Assembly: GCF_014805685.1 (NCBI RefSeq)
Contig: NC_060885.1
Coordinates: forward strand, 26,383,132 to 26,447,131
DNA from: Silurus meridionalis
Lineage: Eukaryota > Chordata > Actinopteri > Siluriformes > Siluridae
Reading direction: 5' to 3'
Length of the DNA: 64,000 nt
Shown here piece by piece: positions 41,137 to 53,925 of the stretch. The translations under genes and the position numbers were made by a program. The notes beneath the pieces are model-generated. The model was not told where the DNA came from and did no database searches. It was given only the letters and a program-made list of their open reading frames with translations. Each line of letters begins with the position of its first letter. Position 1 is the stretch's first letter.

Positions 41137-41482
41137 TGTAATCTTAATTACATTAATATAAATATCACCTGATCACAACTTAATATATCTGCATGAAACT
41201 GTAATGTCTGAGTGAAACTCATCCTCCTGTAGTGTTCAGCAGCGAGCTAACATCATCCCAGACAGACAGATAAATAAAGAAACCGACAGATAGACACATA
41301 ATGTGAGACAGAAATGAGAAAAGCGTCTCACTATGTTGAATTTCCTTCATAATGTGTCGCTCCCTTTTCTTCACCAAGCATAAGACAGAAAATCAACATT
41401 AACCTCAACATGATGATGATGGTAGTGATGAAGACAAAGATGATGTTATTTCCTTGAAAAATCTAATTGTCTGTTAATCTGT

Positions 41483-41492
41483 AATAAATAAA
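41483..41492 (+). promoter_or_regulatory. Candidate polyadenylation signal of ttc9
   Basis: Overlapping AATAAA hexamers about 450 bp after the stop codon, followed by a GT-rich stretch (GGTTGTGTATTTTCTGTGTT). An earlier AATAAA at about 41273 is an alternative. Confidence 0.5.
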
Positions 41493-41798
41493 GGTTGTGT
41501 ATTTTCTGTGTTCAATTAGTGCATTTTACTGATTTCTAGGTTAATGTTAGCAACTCGTAGCAGTTTGCTCACATACTAGCACAAGAAATAGCTGACAATG
41601 TGAAAATAAGGGAAAATGATTTCCTGATTTCTGGGCAAGCAACATAAACATCTCTGTTAGCACACAGAATTAGCTCAGCTAGCATAAACCAGTTTAGCCT
41701 GCTAATGTCATGTGACTTGAGAACACGCATGCTTGGGTCATGTGGTAGTTCACCTAAAAATAAAAACGCATTTAGTAATTCATGAAACTGTATTATAA

Positions 41799-41862
<64 letters not shown>
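41799..41862. repeat. (TA)n microsatellite
   Basis: About 30 uninterrupted TA units. Confidence 0.95.
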
Positions 41863-41864
<2 letters not shown>

Positions 41865-42654
41865 CCTCAGGCTTTGGAAACAAAAGTTAAAATTTTTCGA
41901 AATTGTTTGAGGGACATGGACATTGCCATCTTTCAGGAAACCTAGGATCATGCTACAATGCCACAATGCCAAACTTGTCAAATTCCTACAAAGGGGGATC
42001 AACACATTTTTCTAAATTTGACAATATACCATCAGGAAGCTATGTCATGAAAACACAAAATACTTAACAAAATGGAAGACAATCATTAGATCTCTGTGAT
42101 ATTTTGGAACAAAAATACAGCACCACCTCCACACCAAACCCTCGTACCACTACACTCAAAACTGCAGTGAACCCATAACTACATTAACACACAATTAATC
42201 ATACACAATAAAATTATTAACAACCTGCTAGACTTATTTCCTATCCAGTGACTGACAACACTTATACTGGAATTAGTTTAGTAATAGAATATATTAATCA
42301 CATATTCATAACACTGAGTGGTGGGCCGTGCATTTGGTACCTGGGCCATTAGTGGGGACTTACTTAATCCACCTCTTAATACCACCACTATCACATCGCA
42401 ATTATAGAAACCATCAATACAATACAAAACCGCAATGTAACAACGCTTGGCATTACATAGAGAGAGGCTTTTCACATATGGATGGGGAATACCATTTTAC
42501 TATAGCAAGCTCCAAACCTCTACACTACAACTGCAACTGTGCCACCTACATCACCTGGAGCGGTTCAGAATCAATATTTGTCTAATAGCATGACAAAAAC
42601 ATTAAAAATTTAAATAAAATACAACCTACTCACCAGAGATGCATATAATTGGTA
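41863..42654. other. Unassigned sequence
   Basis: No gene or named repeat was recognised. A phrase such as GACATTGCCATCTTTCAGGA could be an old endonuclease-like remnant, but no frame supports it. Confidence 0.4.
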
Positions 42655-45300
42655 CTAAGAACATCTACACACAACAGTCCATTAGTGCAGTAACGAAGTG
42701 TAAGGTGAGAAATGAGCAAGAGTACAAGTGAGCATAAGTTTTTGTGTAGACAGTCCATTAACGTAATAACGAAGTGTGAGGTATGGGGGGAGATGTAGCA
42801 GTGTATGAAGGGCAGTAGGATCAGTGAAAGGCAGAGTTCAATAAAGACACAGCTCTAGGAAAAAAGCTGTTCTTTAGTCGGCTGGTCCTGGTCCGGAGGC
42901 ACCTGAAACATCTGCCAGAGGGCAGAAGAGAAAACAGTCTATGGGTGGGATGAGAGAGTCCTTAAGAATGCTGCAAACTCAACGCAGACAGCGTTTCTTC
43001 TGGATGTCCCCCATGGCTGAAAGTGGAGTCCCTGTGATGCGCTGGGCGGTTTTCACCACCTGCTGCAATGCCTTAGGCTCTACAACAGAGCAGCTCCCAT
43101 ACCAGACTGTGACACAGCTGGTCAGGATGCTTTCTATTGCGCAGTGGTAGAAGTTTACCAGGATATCCGAGGAAAGCTGATTTTTCCTCAGTGTCCTCAG
43201 GAAAAAGAGGTGCTGGTGAGCCTTCTTGACCAGGCTGGAGGTGTTGGTAGTCCAGGACAGGTCCGCCGAGATGTGGATCCCCAGGAACTTGAAACTGGAG
43301 AAGCGCTCAACAGCCATCCCATTGATGTGGGTGATGTCATGTGTGCCTCTTGTCTCGCTCCTTTGTCTTGGGGGTGTTAAGGTGCAAGTTATTGCCATTG
43401 CACCATGTGGCTAGGTGCTGGATCTCCTCCCTGTAGGCAGTCTCATCATTGTTGGTGATGAGACCGATCACGGCAGTGTCATCTGCAAACTTGATGATTG
43501 AGTTAGATCCATTCACAGGCCTGCAGTCGGAGGTGAAGAGGGAGTAGAGGAAGAGGCTCAGTACACAGCCCTGTGGGTGTGTTGTGGGTGGGCGTGTTGA
43601 GTGTGATAGTGTTGGAGCAGATGGAGCCTGATCGAACCTGCTGGGGTCTGTTGGTCAGAAAGTCCATAATCCAGATGCCCAGATCTACAAGTTTGGCTTG
43701 GATGGAATGATGGTGTTAAATGCTAAGCTAAAGTCAACAAACAGCATACGTGCATAAGTGTTCTTATTGTCCAAGTGTGTGAGCACAGAGTGCAGTGCCA
43801 TGGAAACTGCATCTTCTGTGCCTCCATTGCTGCGGTAGGCAAACTGGTGAGAGTCCAATGTGGATGGCAGAGAGTCCTTTAGGTGTGCCAGGACCAGCTG
43901 CTCAAAGCACTTCAAGACAATGGGTGTCACTGCTACGGCACGTAGTTCAGGCACGTTGGGCTGGAGTGTTTTGTCACTGGCTTAATGGAGGTGCATTTAA
44001 AGCAAGTAGGAACAGCTGCTTGGGCAAAAGACAGGTTGAAGATGTCTGTAAAGACCCCAGCGAGCTGCTTAACACATGCCCTGAGTACGTGTCCAGGGAT
44101 GTTGTCTGGTCCAGCGGCTTTGTGTGTGCTGATCCGGCTCAGTGCGTTGCAGACATATGTGGAGGAGAGTGTGATTGGAGAGTGATCAGCCGAGGGTTTG
44201 AGCTTGGTGGCAGTTTCTCTGTTGTCTCTTTCAAAGCGAGCATAAAAGTTATTAAACTCATTCAAGAAGAGGACATCAGTGGCAGCGGGGGTGGAGTGGG
44301 AGGATTTGTAATCATTGATGGCCTGGCGAGGGTCAGAGTTGGAAAAATGCTCCTCTATCTTTCGCTTGTAGCAGTGCTTGGCCTCTTTGATCCCCCTTTT
44401 CAGGTTAGCTCTGGATGTGCTGTAGGCCTGAGCGTCCCCTGACCTGAAGGCAGTAGTGCATGCCTTCAACAGGAGGCGCACATCCTTGTTCATCCATGGC
44501 TTCTGATTTGGGTATGTGATGATCTGTTTCTGAGTAGTAACACTGTTTATGGTGGGATTGCTGTAATCCAGTACAGAAAAGGTGTAGAAATCGATGTCCG
44601 TGTGAATGTCACTGGTGGCCTGAGAGGCAAATGTACTTCAGTCTGTGTGTAGAAACCTTTTCTTGGAGTGTGAAATCTGCCTCTGTGGGCCACACTTTGA
44701 TGGTTCTCACTGATGGCTTTACCCGATTGATGAGGAGTGCATATTTGGGGATGAGGAACAAAGTAAGGTTATCTGACTGTCCCAGGTGGTGGAGGGGGGT
44801 CACAATGTAAGCTCCAGCCATGTTTGTGTATACATGGTCTAAGGTTTTGTTCCCTCTGGTGTGACAGGAAACATGCTGGTGAAATTTGGAGAGCACTGCC
44901 TTTAACTTTGAGTGATTAAAATCTCCTGCAACAATAAACGCAGCTTCCGAATGAACAGTCTGTTGTTTACTGATGGCCGCATAAAGTTCTTTCCTAGCAA
45001 GCTTGGCATGAGCATCGGGGGGAATATAAGCTGCTGTAATAATGGTGCAAGCACTTCCGCCCGGCCGGGTAGAGTGAGCGGCCTCGGGTGTTCTGGCGAT
45101 CTCAGAAAGGAGTTTAGGTTGTCAACAAAACTGTCGGAAAGTCGTAAACCAATATACAAAAGCTCATGTCTGGTGTACGATGTATAGGCACAGCTGTTCT
45201 GCACGAACAGACCCAAGATAAGCAACAGAAATACCGCAGAATTGCAGATTCTGGAGAGACCCTGAGCCTCGCAGTGTAATCGCACCGCCATCTTGGTCTA
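42655..45300 (-). mobile_element. Rex1-like LINE, second subfamily, nearly full coding length
   Basis: Antisense element running from the 3' side at about 42655 to an N-terminal MAVRLHCEAQGLSRICNSAV-type start at 45291. It is clearly diverged from the copies at 4263 and 38240 but has the same domain order. Head-to-head with the L2-like relic that starts at about 45305. Confidence 0.8.
42979..45291 (-). pseudogene. Rex1-like endonuclease-RT polyprotein, several frameshifts
   Basis: Pieces in order on the minus strand. 45291-44902: N-terminal and early endonuclease-like. 44896-44609: endonuclease C-terminus, NKTLDHVYTNMAGAY and HLGQSDNLTLFLI. 44493-43933: linker and RT start, RLLLKACTTAFRSGDAQAYS and [20 protein letters not shown]. 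43954-43685: RT fingers/palm, [20 protein letters not shown] and [19 protein letters not shown], the first catalytic D region. 43398-42979: thumb and C-terminus, INGMAVERFSSFKFLGIHIS and KALQQVVKTAQRITGTPLSA. The FADD-type box lies near 43480-43500 in another frame. Not functional. Confidence 0.85.
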
Positions 45301-45304
45301 ATAT

Positions 45305-47045
45305 ATGATCAAGATCAGCAAAAAGAGGAAGTGGAAAAAAATCACAACTCGATGTAGACCTTACTATGCACTCCTGACCAAATATTCTTCGGATGTGCAC
45401 AAGATCCTTGTAAGCTCCAAAACATCACCTCTTCACTACTCAACCCCCCTGCCACACCTGCTCCATCCTCACTGACTGCTAATGAATTTGCCTCCTGCTA
45501 TGATGAGAAGATTAGGGAAATCTGCCAGACCTTCACTTCCTCCCCAACAATGACTACACAACACAGCCAGGAATCCCCTACTTCTTCGTTGTCAAGCTTC
45601 TTAACCTTAACATCAGATGAGATACATCCAATCTTGCAATCCCACCACCCGCCCTCTGGATCCAATCCCTTCAACTATGCTTCATACAATCTCACAAGAT
45701 CTCCTGCCCTTTATCTCCACAATCATCAACGGGTCCTTAACATCTGACTATGTGCCAACTACCTTCAAGCAACAAGTGTCATTGCCATCTTAAAGAAACC
45801 TGCTCTGAAACCATCAGACATCAACAACTACAGTATACAGAATTACTTCTTTCCTTTCTTTCTAAATCTCTGACTGGTTTCAAAGCAGCACATTCCACAG
45901 AGATGGCCCTTTTGGCTGTTTCTGAGATACTACATGCTGCTCAATCAGCCAAGCTGTCATCTGTACTTATCTTCCACAGTCAATCACAAGACTCTTTTGT
46001 CTATCCTTAGGAGCCTTGGTATCTGTGGAACAGCATTGGAATGGTTTGCTTCCCACCTGAAAAGTCGCTCATACCAGGTAACATGGAGGGGATCCACATC
46101 TGCCCCATGCAGATTTACCACTTGTGTCCCACTGCTGTCCTCTGTACTTGGTCCCCTCCTTTTCTCCCTCTATACCGTCTCCATTGGTGAAGTCATATAC
46201 TCACATGGGTTTTCTTACCACTGCTATGAAGATGACACTCAACTCATCTTTTCTTTCCCTCCCTCAGATACCAAAACAGCAAAACAGAACTGCTGGTTAT
46301 CCCAGGTGATCAAGGTCATCTCTAGGTCAGGATCTCCAACTAACTCTTCATTACACTCTGCTCTCCCCTTCAGCCACTGCTTGCAACCTTGGGGTAAGTA
46401 TGGACAATCAACTGTCATTTTGAGATTGGACTACTGCAATTCTCTGCTGGCAGGACTTCCTCTGAATGCCATTCGTCCACTGCAAATGATCCAAAACGCA
46501 GCTGCACTACTTGTGTTCAATCTGCCTAAGTTCTCCCACACCTCCCCACTGTTGCGTTCCCTTCATTGGCTTCCAGTAAACGTATCAGATTCAAAATACT
46601 GATGCTTGCCTACAATGCCAAAAAAGGACCAACACCATCTCAACTCAGAGACCTCATCACACCTTGCACTGCACCACGCTGTCTGAGATCCTGCAGCACT
46701 GCTCGACTGGTACCACCTTCTCTCAGGATGAAAGGTAAGTGTACTTCAAGGCTCTTCTCTGTTCTGGCACTGAGTTGGTGGAAAGAACATTCCATAGATG
46801 TCCATACAGCAGAGTCCCTGGCTATCTTTAAGTGACGGTTGAAGACCTACCTCTTCTTAAAACACTTTAATTAGCACTTTCCAAGTATGCTTTGTAAAAA
46901 TCTAGAGTTATAGTCTGACTTATATTAAGCCAGCATACCAGTGTAGATTAATTAATTGCTGGAGTCTCAAAGCACTTTTGAACGTCGCTCAAAAGGGAAA
47001 AGGGAGTTTTATACATCTGCTAAATGCCGCAAATGTAAATAGACA
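45305..47045 (+). mobile_element. L2-clade LINE relic
   Basis: A sense relic whose 3' end (about 46990-47040) reads ...CATCTGCTAAATGCCGCAAATGTAAAT, the well-known L2-type tail. The body carries degraded RT sequence. The 5' end is truncated or lost at about 45305. Confidence 0.75.
45550..46835 (+). pseudogene. L2-like reverse transcriptase, degraded
   Basis: Fragments in shifting frames: TGFKAAHSTEMALLAVSEIL near 45880-45935, then ILRSLGICGTALEWFASHLK and SRSYQVTWRGSTSAPCRFTT from about 46005. A LGPLLFSLYTVSIGEVIYSHG block and YHCYEDDTQLIFSFPPSDT follow, where EDD stands in place of the catalytic ADD. Late ILRLDYCNSLLAGLPLNAIR and LQMIQNAAALLVFNLPKFSH precede the C-terminal piece (46566-46835). 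A central stretch after the active site is deleted. Inactive. Confidence 0.85.
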
Positions 47046-47124
47046 GAGGGGCAGATGGGGAAGATGGGGCAGTGAGGCAGATGGGGTAGATGGAACAGGT
47101 GGGGCAATGAGTAAATGGGACAGT

Positions 47125-47560
47125 GGGGTATTCAATTTAATAAATGTTTATGTGCATAGTGCTTTAAACAATAGACATTGTCTCAAAGCAGCTTAACACA
47201 GATAATGTGGTAATATAGAATCAATAAAATTGTTCTTTATAAGTGTAAGTTTGTCCCTGATGGGCAGGGAAAAACTTCCTTAGATGGCATAAGGAAGAAA
47301 GCTTGAGAGGAACCAGATACTTAAGAGGGAACCCATCCTCATCTTGGTGGCAGCGAATGTTTTTTATTTATTTATTTATTTTTTTTTTACAGCTAAACGA
47401 TGTTGAGGTGTGTAGAGATGGTGATCAGATGCAAACTGTAGTGTAGAGAAAAGGATATGCATAATTAGGTATACTTATTTTTGTATAAACGTTAAGGACA
47501 TTGTGCAGTTGTGGACTCTGGCAAGACTCGCTATGGCAGCATAAGTATTTTTTTCTTTGG
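47125..47560 (-). repeat. Tail repeat, antisense copy
   Basis: Starts with ATTCAATTTAATAAATG and CTTTAAACAATAGACATTGT, then AAGTTTGTCCCTGATGGGCA, GGAACCAGATACTTAAGAGG and AAGACTCGCTATGGCAGCAT, in the same order as 62945-63550. Confidence 0.75.
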
Positions 47561-48881
47561 AGAAATCCCTTCCGAATCCTAGGTGTTTTTTCACCCCATA
47601 TAAATGATAAGACTGTCTAAGTTCTGAAAAAGGATTTAGGTAAAAAGACTGCACTGTAAAAAAATATCCGTATATTTAACAGTGATAAACAGTAAAATTG
47701 TGACAGTAAAAATCCGTAAACTATAAAATATTTTAAAACTGTAGATTTAATGTGAATTTCCCGTAAATAAATGAATCTGTGAAAACCAGTAATTTGTATA
47801 TTGGTTCTCAGAAAAAAATATTTACCAATACCGTAATGCACTATTGCAGTGTTTTTTTAAATGGAAAATTTTCATAAAGTGTATACCAGTCAAACACTAT
47901 GATTTTGATATTTATTTGTTAAAAAAAAATTACAGGCTTTAATTGTTAAATGCAAGTATGATTGTGTTGGTAACGAATGTATGCTATAATATGACATTGT
48001 GATTTTTTAAATATTTTCACATAATAATGAATTAAATAGCACTATAAAGAAATCAAAATCACTTTACACTGAATTCATTCTTGATTTACTCCACCTTCAC
48101 ACATTGGTTGTGTTAATAAGCAGTGTACAATGTATTAGAATTTTTTTCCCTCAAGTGTCATATTTGAGTAAAATTAAATCTTTGTCTTTATCAGTTCCCT
48201 TTTGTTTTGTGTTTTTTAAAACAGCATATTCTTCTTCTTTATACTTTAAATCAATCTTTTTTATGATCCCACAAAACCTTAAAATAATAATATCGTGCTT
48301 GTTTTATTTATTTATTTATTTATACTTAAATCATACTATATCTCTATTTTTTAGGGAAAATAAAACTGTATGATTTGAAAAGTATTTTATTCAAAATCGT
48401 TTCCCTCCTGAAATCTTTCACATCAAGGCGCCTGAATTCAAACGGGCCAATCAGCGCACTGCATCAGGCAATTAACGTATTTGCAGCCCCGCTCACTTTG
48501 GACTACGGCATCATCGTTTTCACCAAGTTTTTTCTATTTTCTTGGATTTAACCTCAACCACAGGTCGTCTTCAGTTACTTCGGTAAGAAAAATATCTAAA
48601 TTTGTTTATTTATGAACAGTGTTGTGTTGCAGACAGCGAAGGAGCAAAGTTATGTTAGCTTTAGCTTAAAGTCCTGCACTAACGTGAGCCACCTCAGACT
48701 AAAAAACAGCTTTCTAACGCCAGTAGTGGATGTTTCAGAGACGTGTGGATTAATGTAGGTCGTCTTATAAGTGTAACTCCATTTTAAGGCTTTAGGTAAA
48801 GGCAGCCTGGATTTTCCAGCTTTTTATGATATCAGGCTAGAGTTGTAAGTTAGTTAACCTCACAGCTGTGTTCTATGGAAT

Positions 48882-51800
48882 ATGTATTCTTGCTGCATAT
48901 GTGGAGAATCGGTTCAGTCCGTGAAAGCTTATGTTTTTAATTGCAGACTGCATCGTAATGAACCCCGGTGTATTTTTCAATGTGTAAGCTGTAAGCAGGT
49001 GTTTTCTCGATATGCCGCTTTAAAGTCTCACTTCTACCGCCACCACACCAGTGCTGCAGCCGTCTCTCACAATACTTCCCCTATGGCAGGGGTGTCAAAC
49101 TCAGGCCCGCGGTGTAATTATATTTGGCCCGCGAGATCATATTAAATGTGTATTAGAGCTGGCCCGCCTGTTTATAGCGCATACACCGCTAATACTACAA
49201 ATCCCAGAATGCTTTGTTAGTGCGTTGACGCGTCATTTGAGACCGCTGAGAAACTGGCAGCCCAAGCTGCTCAAATCCTCTCTGTTCAGCAGCACATATC
49301 TGTGTGAGTAACTGTTCTCTTTGATGAAGGTGAACAAAACACCACTCAGGAGTCTCACTGATGAACATCTTCACTATCCTGAGGATTTCCTCAGCTCAGA
49401 GCATCAACCCAGACATGATGCACGCTCATATAAGAAGAGATGCAGGAATCTGACTTCAACCATTCAAAGTCAATCAGAGTGTAGCAAACTGAGCTTGAAT
49501 GAATGTTGTCTTTATGCACTTTTCTACTCCAAGGCATGAACTGTTAATAGTTGAAATGTTTTATTTTATTTTTTTTATTTTTTTTTTTATTGAAGGAAAT
49601 TATTATTATTTTTGGTTGTTCTGTTGTTGGCCTGTGAAAAAAGAATTTACATTAAAAAGGAATTCAAAAGGCTAGAGAGAGAGAGATAATAAAAAACGAA
49701 TACCACTGATGTGTTTTATTTCAAATTTAATTTTTATATGTTTATAATATTAAACTTTTGTTGTTTCAGATTCAATGTTTATGAAAAATTAAAGTTTGTT
49801 TCCATATGAAAAGGTTCAACATTACAGATCTGGATAGAAGGAAAACATGCACAATTGCAGTCAATTTTTCAATAAATATTGAGTTTGGCCCTCGACCTCG
49901 TCCCAGTTTTTAATTTTGGCCCACTGTGAATTTGAGTTTGACACCCCTGCCCTATGGTATTGAATTGTACCGTTTCACTATGTGAACGCCAGTGTGAGGG
50001 AACTAAAGCTTTGATTGCTCACTTAAAGGAACACATAGATGAGGGACGACATGTGACTTGTCCAGTGAGAGGATGTCAAAGTGTGTTCTCTGTAAAATCT
50101 TCATTTACCTCCCATATGACTAGAAAACACAAATGTTTAGAAAATGTGATTTGGGGTTCAAACAAAGATACTCGGTCAGAGAGTCCAACTACAAGTGCCA
50201 CCATTCAGGAAGCTGCCAGTGTGTCAGACACAGAAAATCCTTGTATGTATGGGCCTAATTTCAGTGACCTGTATCTCAGAAATGTGTGCATGTTTTACAT
50301 TAAACTACAAGGACAGCATCTTCTGCCAGCATCTACCATTCAAACAATTGTTAAAGAAATACAAAATATACATGAATTGGGACAGATGTATACACTGAAT
50401 AGACTAAGCTCACTCTAAAAAAAATATTTCAGTTTCAGATGAGGATGTTATAAAAATCTGTGACACCGTAAAACAATCTGACTTGTTCTCTGCTTGTCAC
50501 ACAGGACCTATGAGAACTGCTTACTCAAGAGTTCAGTGCTTTAAAGATGTGTTTAATATGTTGAACCAAAAAAAGTATTCCTGGGCAGAGACGAGAACAG
50601 AACTGAGAGATTTGCTTATGTTCCTGTGCTAAATACTTTGAAGAATATACTGGAATCTAGTTTTTGGCAAGGTCTCATATCAGTGGATCCTGATGTTTCA
50701 GGAGCAGATGTTCTCAGTGAGTGTTGTGATGGAGATGTGTTTGTGTCAAGCACATTTTTTAAAGAAAATCCAAATTGTCTCAAGCTGGTTCTATACCAGG
50801 ATGCATTTGAAGTAGTGAACCCACTTGGTTCTGCAAAAAAGAAGCACAAGGTTTTGGCTGTGTACTTCTCTCTACTCAACATTCCTCCCCATGCCCGGTC
50901 GAATGCTAATCATATGCAGCTAGTTTTACTGTTTAGGGAGAAGGATTTTATGGAATTTGGCCATGACAAAGTTTTTTCAGAACTCCTGAACGATTTGAAA
51001 GTACTAGAGGAGAATGGCATAACGATGGCAGACAAAACTGTTGTGATGGAAGCTCTCTACTGCATTGCTGGAGACAACCTGGGCTCTCATTGTATTAGGG
51101 GTTTTTACAGAAAATTTCAGTTCATCAGTATATTTATGCATATATTGTCTGTTAACTCAAACTGAATTTCAGGGTGCTGATCCAGCAGTCTGTGGACCTC
51201 AGAGGACTCCAGAAACCTATAGATCTGCCACAGAACAGCTGGAAAGAGAAGACGTGTCAGAAGTACAGGGGATAAAGTTCAGGTCTGTGTTTAATTCTTT
51301 ACAAAACTTTGATGTTTGCACACCTGTGCATGCCCCATGTCTTGGTCATGACATTTTTGAGGGTGTCCGCTCATATGATCTTGCTCTTTACCTCAAATAT
51401 TTCATCTGCACAAATAAATGGTTCACTTACACAGTTCTGAACAGGCACATCAAGCAATTTAAATACAAAGGAACATATACTTTATCAAAACATTGAAACT
51501 TAGTGGACTAGCTGTTCAAAATTGGAACTTCTTGAGACTTTTACCTCTCATAATTGGAGAAAATGTGCAGAACCCTCAAGATGATGTCTGGCAGTTAACG
51601 TTGCAGCTCAAGGACATCGTTGACTTAATTTGTGCTCAGCAAATTTCCAAGTCCCAGGTTACTTATCTGGATGCTCTCATCCAAGAATATTTGGAAACCA
51701 GAAAGGCATTGTTTCCTAATACCAAATTAAAACCTAAACACCATTACTTAGGACATTATCCAGGGCTAATCCTAAAATTTGGCCCTCTCATCAGGCTTTG

Positions 51801-52349
51801 GACGATGCGCTTTGAGAGCAAGCACAGTTATTGCAAAAGATGCACAAGGCATCTGAAAATTTTCAAAAACCTGTGCTTGACTCTTTCAGAGAGACATCAA
51901 ATGTTCCAGGCCTTCCTTTCTGCTGGGTCAGTCAGTCCTCCAGCATAAAAGATGGCTCACCATTTTACTTGGAGCTTTACAGTGAGCAAGTTAAAGACGC
52001 AGTCCTACATTTTGGTTTTTCTGAAAGGAATATGAAGATTCCAGCTGATGTTCAGTACAATGGCTTTGCTTACAGGAAGGGCAGTTTTTTGTCATGAAGT
52101 ATGATGAGTCAGTGGAGTTTGGTGAACTTATGCTGATTTTTGTTATGGATGATTCAGCTCTTCATTTTCTCATGAGAGTTTATGATGCTGAATTTATTTC
52201 TTACTACCACATGTACTCAGTAAAAAAAAGACACTGGCAGATTAGAGTGCAGACTCATCAGTGAACTGATTGACTTGTGGCCATTGTCATCTTATGTGAA
52301 AAATGGTTACCAGATTATTCCACTGAAGCACAGCATCTTGTCTGACTGA
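48882..52349 (+). pseudogene. C2H2 zinc-finger / Tnp2-like transposase gene, broken
   Basis: N-terminal zinc fingers: FQCVSCKQVFSRYAALKSHF with a C-x2-C-x12-H-x3-H pattern (48990-49050), then after the hAT insertion VTCPVRGCQSVFSVKSSFTS with C-x4-C...H (about 50060-50130). A long transposase-like domain follows: SDEDVIKICDTVKQSDLFSA (50442 on), FWQGLISVDPDVSGADVLSE (50661 on), NPLGSAKKKHKVLAVYFSLL and VCTPVHAPCLGHDIFEGVR. The C-terminal block is HHYLGHYPGLILKFGPLIRL with TMRFESKHSYCKRCTRH (51745-51860). The end is near 52349. Breaks: hAT insertion at 49087, a stop at 50418, and frameshifts near 50600, 51095, 51490 and 51950. A possible 5' exon ends at a GTAAGA donor near 48582. The C-terminal block resembles fish EnSpm-type transposases (from memory). 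Confidence 0.75.
49079..49957. mobile_element. hAT MITE inserted in the zinc-finger exon, 8-bp target duplication
   Basis: The 863-bp element (49087-49949) starts CAGGGGTGTCAAACTCAGGC and ends GAGTTTGACACCCCTG, classic hAT termini. It is flanked by perfect CCCTATGG duplications (49079-49086 and 49950-49957). Removing the element and one duplication would leave the zinc-finger reading frame continuous across the site. The interior has no intact transposase. Confidence 0.95.
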
Positions 52350-52406
52350 ATGCCTTAATTTCATTGGACCAGAGACCAAACTCTTTGTTTGTTTGTCTTA
52401 AAAGAT
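52350..52406 (+). other. Short spacer between the two CACTG-element genes
   Basis: Only 57 bp separate the end of the transposase pseudogene from the ATG of the SAM-domain gene, both on the plus strand. The spacer is T-rich. Such tight spacing suggests read-through or joint splicing rather than an independent promoter (inference). Confidence 0.4.
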
Positions 52407-53925
52407 ATGGCTGAATCACAGCTGCTAAAGAACATAGGGGATGCGATAGCAGGAGTGCTTCCGGACCTTCCTGATCAACTTGTTAAGTCCATTGAAGATA
52501 CTTTGAAAACACTTGGTGCGGCAACCACAGATGATTTAAAGTACATCACAGAAAACGATTTGCTGCCAGTGTTAAAGCCCATACAAGCCCGAAGACTGGT
52601 TGCTGCCTGGACCCAAAATAGTGAGTATAGAACAATGTCACCACATCACCCACTTGTTAACATGGTGTAAGGGTTAGAATATGAATTTTTATGAGTCTAA
52701 TGATGATGTGATTATTATTTCCTGAATAAATAAATGTTATTATGCAATAGGGGGCTGTTTAAAAAAAAATAATTTTTAAAATGCAATCTGTTAGACAATT
52801 TGCATTTAGTTTTTACTATTTTGTGTAACCTTAATGTCTCCAAATGCATCTATACAGTGTGTAATTTAGCAAAACAGAAAAAAGCGTTACTCAGTGTTTA
52901 ATACTTTTATATCTTCTTTTTAGTCTCCGGGGGCCAGTTGTTCAAAAAGTTTAATCTGGATCAAAATGATCCGGATTTGGAAATCCCATTTTTTCCTATC
53001 CAGGATCAGGTAATCCATCTTACTTTTATACCGGTTTTTCAAAGCAACATTCAACTGAATCACCCTGATCCAGATACACAGTTTTCAAGATTACCAAATT
53101 CAGATTACCTGTGCTTTAAATGGGACAACATACAATGTGGGCTACCAGCTATGTAAAGAACAGGTAGAAGTAGAAGAGCCAACATGGGGTCACTGTAAGA
53201 GTTTTTTATTTTGAGACAAAACACAAAAATAACAAACATCCACTTCCATTCATAATTTATTTTATGACCCCTCATCTGATTCACAAAAAAACAAATATAC
53301 ACTAACAAATACATTGTGGATATTTTGAAAACGTCTAAAAAAAAATGAAATGGTTAAATGTCCAATAGTCAACAAAATAAAGAATGTTCAGGGTTCTGTT
53401 TCATCTGAGGAGGAGAGACCAGCATTTCCAAGCTCTGCTTTTAGGAGGCGGATCTGAAGTTTTGCTTTGGTTTGCTGCAGTTTGGTCAGCTTGATTTGTT
53501 CCTCTGCCAGGAGTATCTGTGGTTCTGCTCTTTCAGTCTCTCGTTTTAAAAGTAATTCAAAGGCATCATCATTATTCGGCAAAGGACGCTTCAAGCTTCT
53601 TTTCTGAGCTCCTGTGACTGCTGGCTCTACCAATGAGGATCCACACTGTAAAAACTCTTACTATGATCTACTCAATTTTTTTGGTGAAGCATTTTTAAAC
53701 TTAAAAAAATTTAGTAAATTTGAAAGCTGTGAAATCATTGAAATATACTTTAAAAGTTAAATAAATGTGACTAAAAAAAATTGTAGTAAGTAGATTTAAA
53801 TAATTAAATGAACTGATATCATAAATAAAATTAAGTAAATATAATTTTAAAAATTAAGTAGATTCAAATCATTTAGGTAATCTCATAAATAAAATTGAGT
53901 AAATATAATTAAAATCCCTAAACAA

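Noticed and set aside
53105..53314. Minus-strand 69-residue frame in the Harbinger subterminal region
   Set aside because: It lies in AT-rich 3' non-coding sequence of Harbinger ORF1 and shows no protein-like motif.
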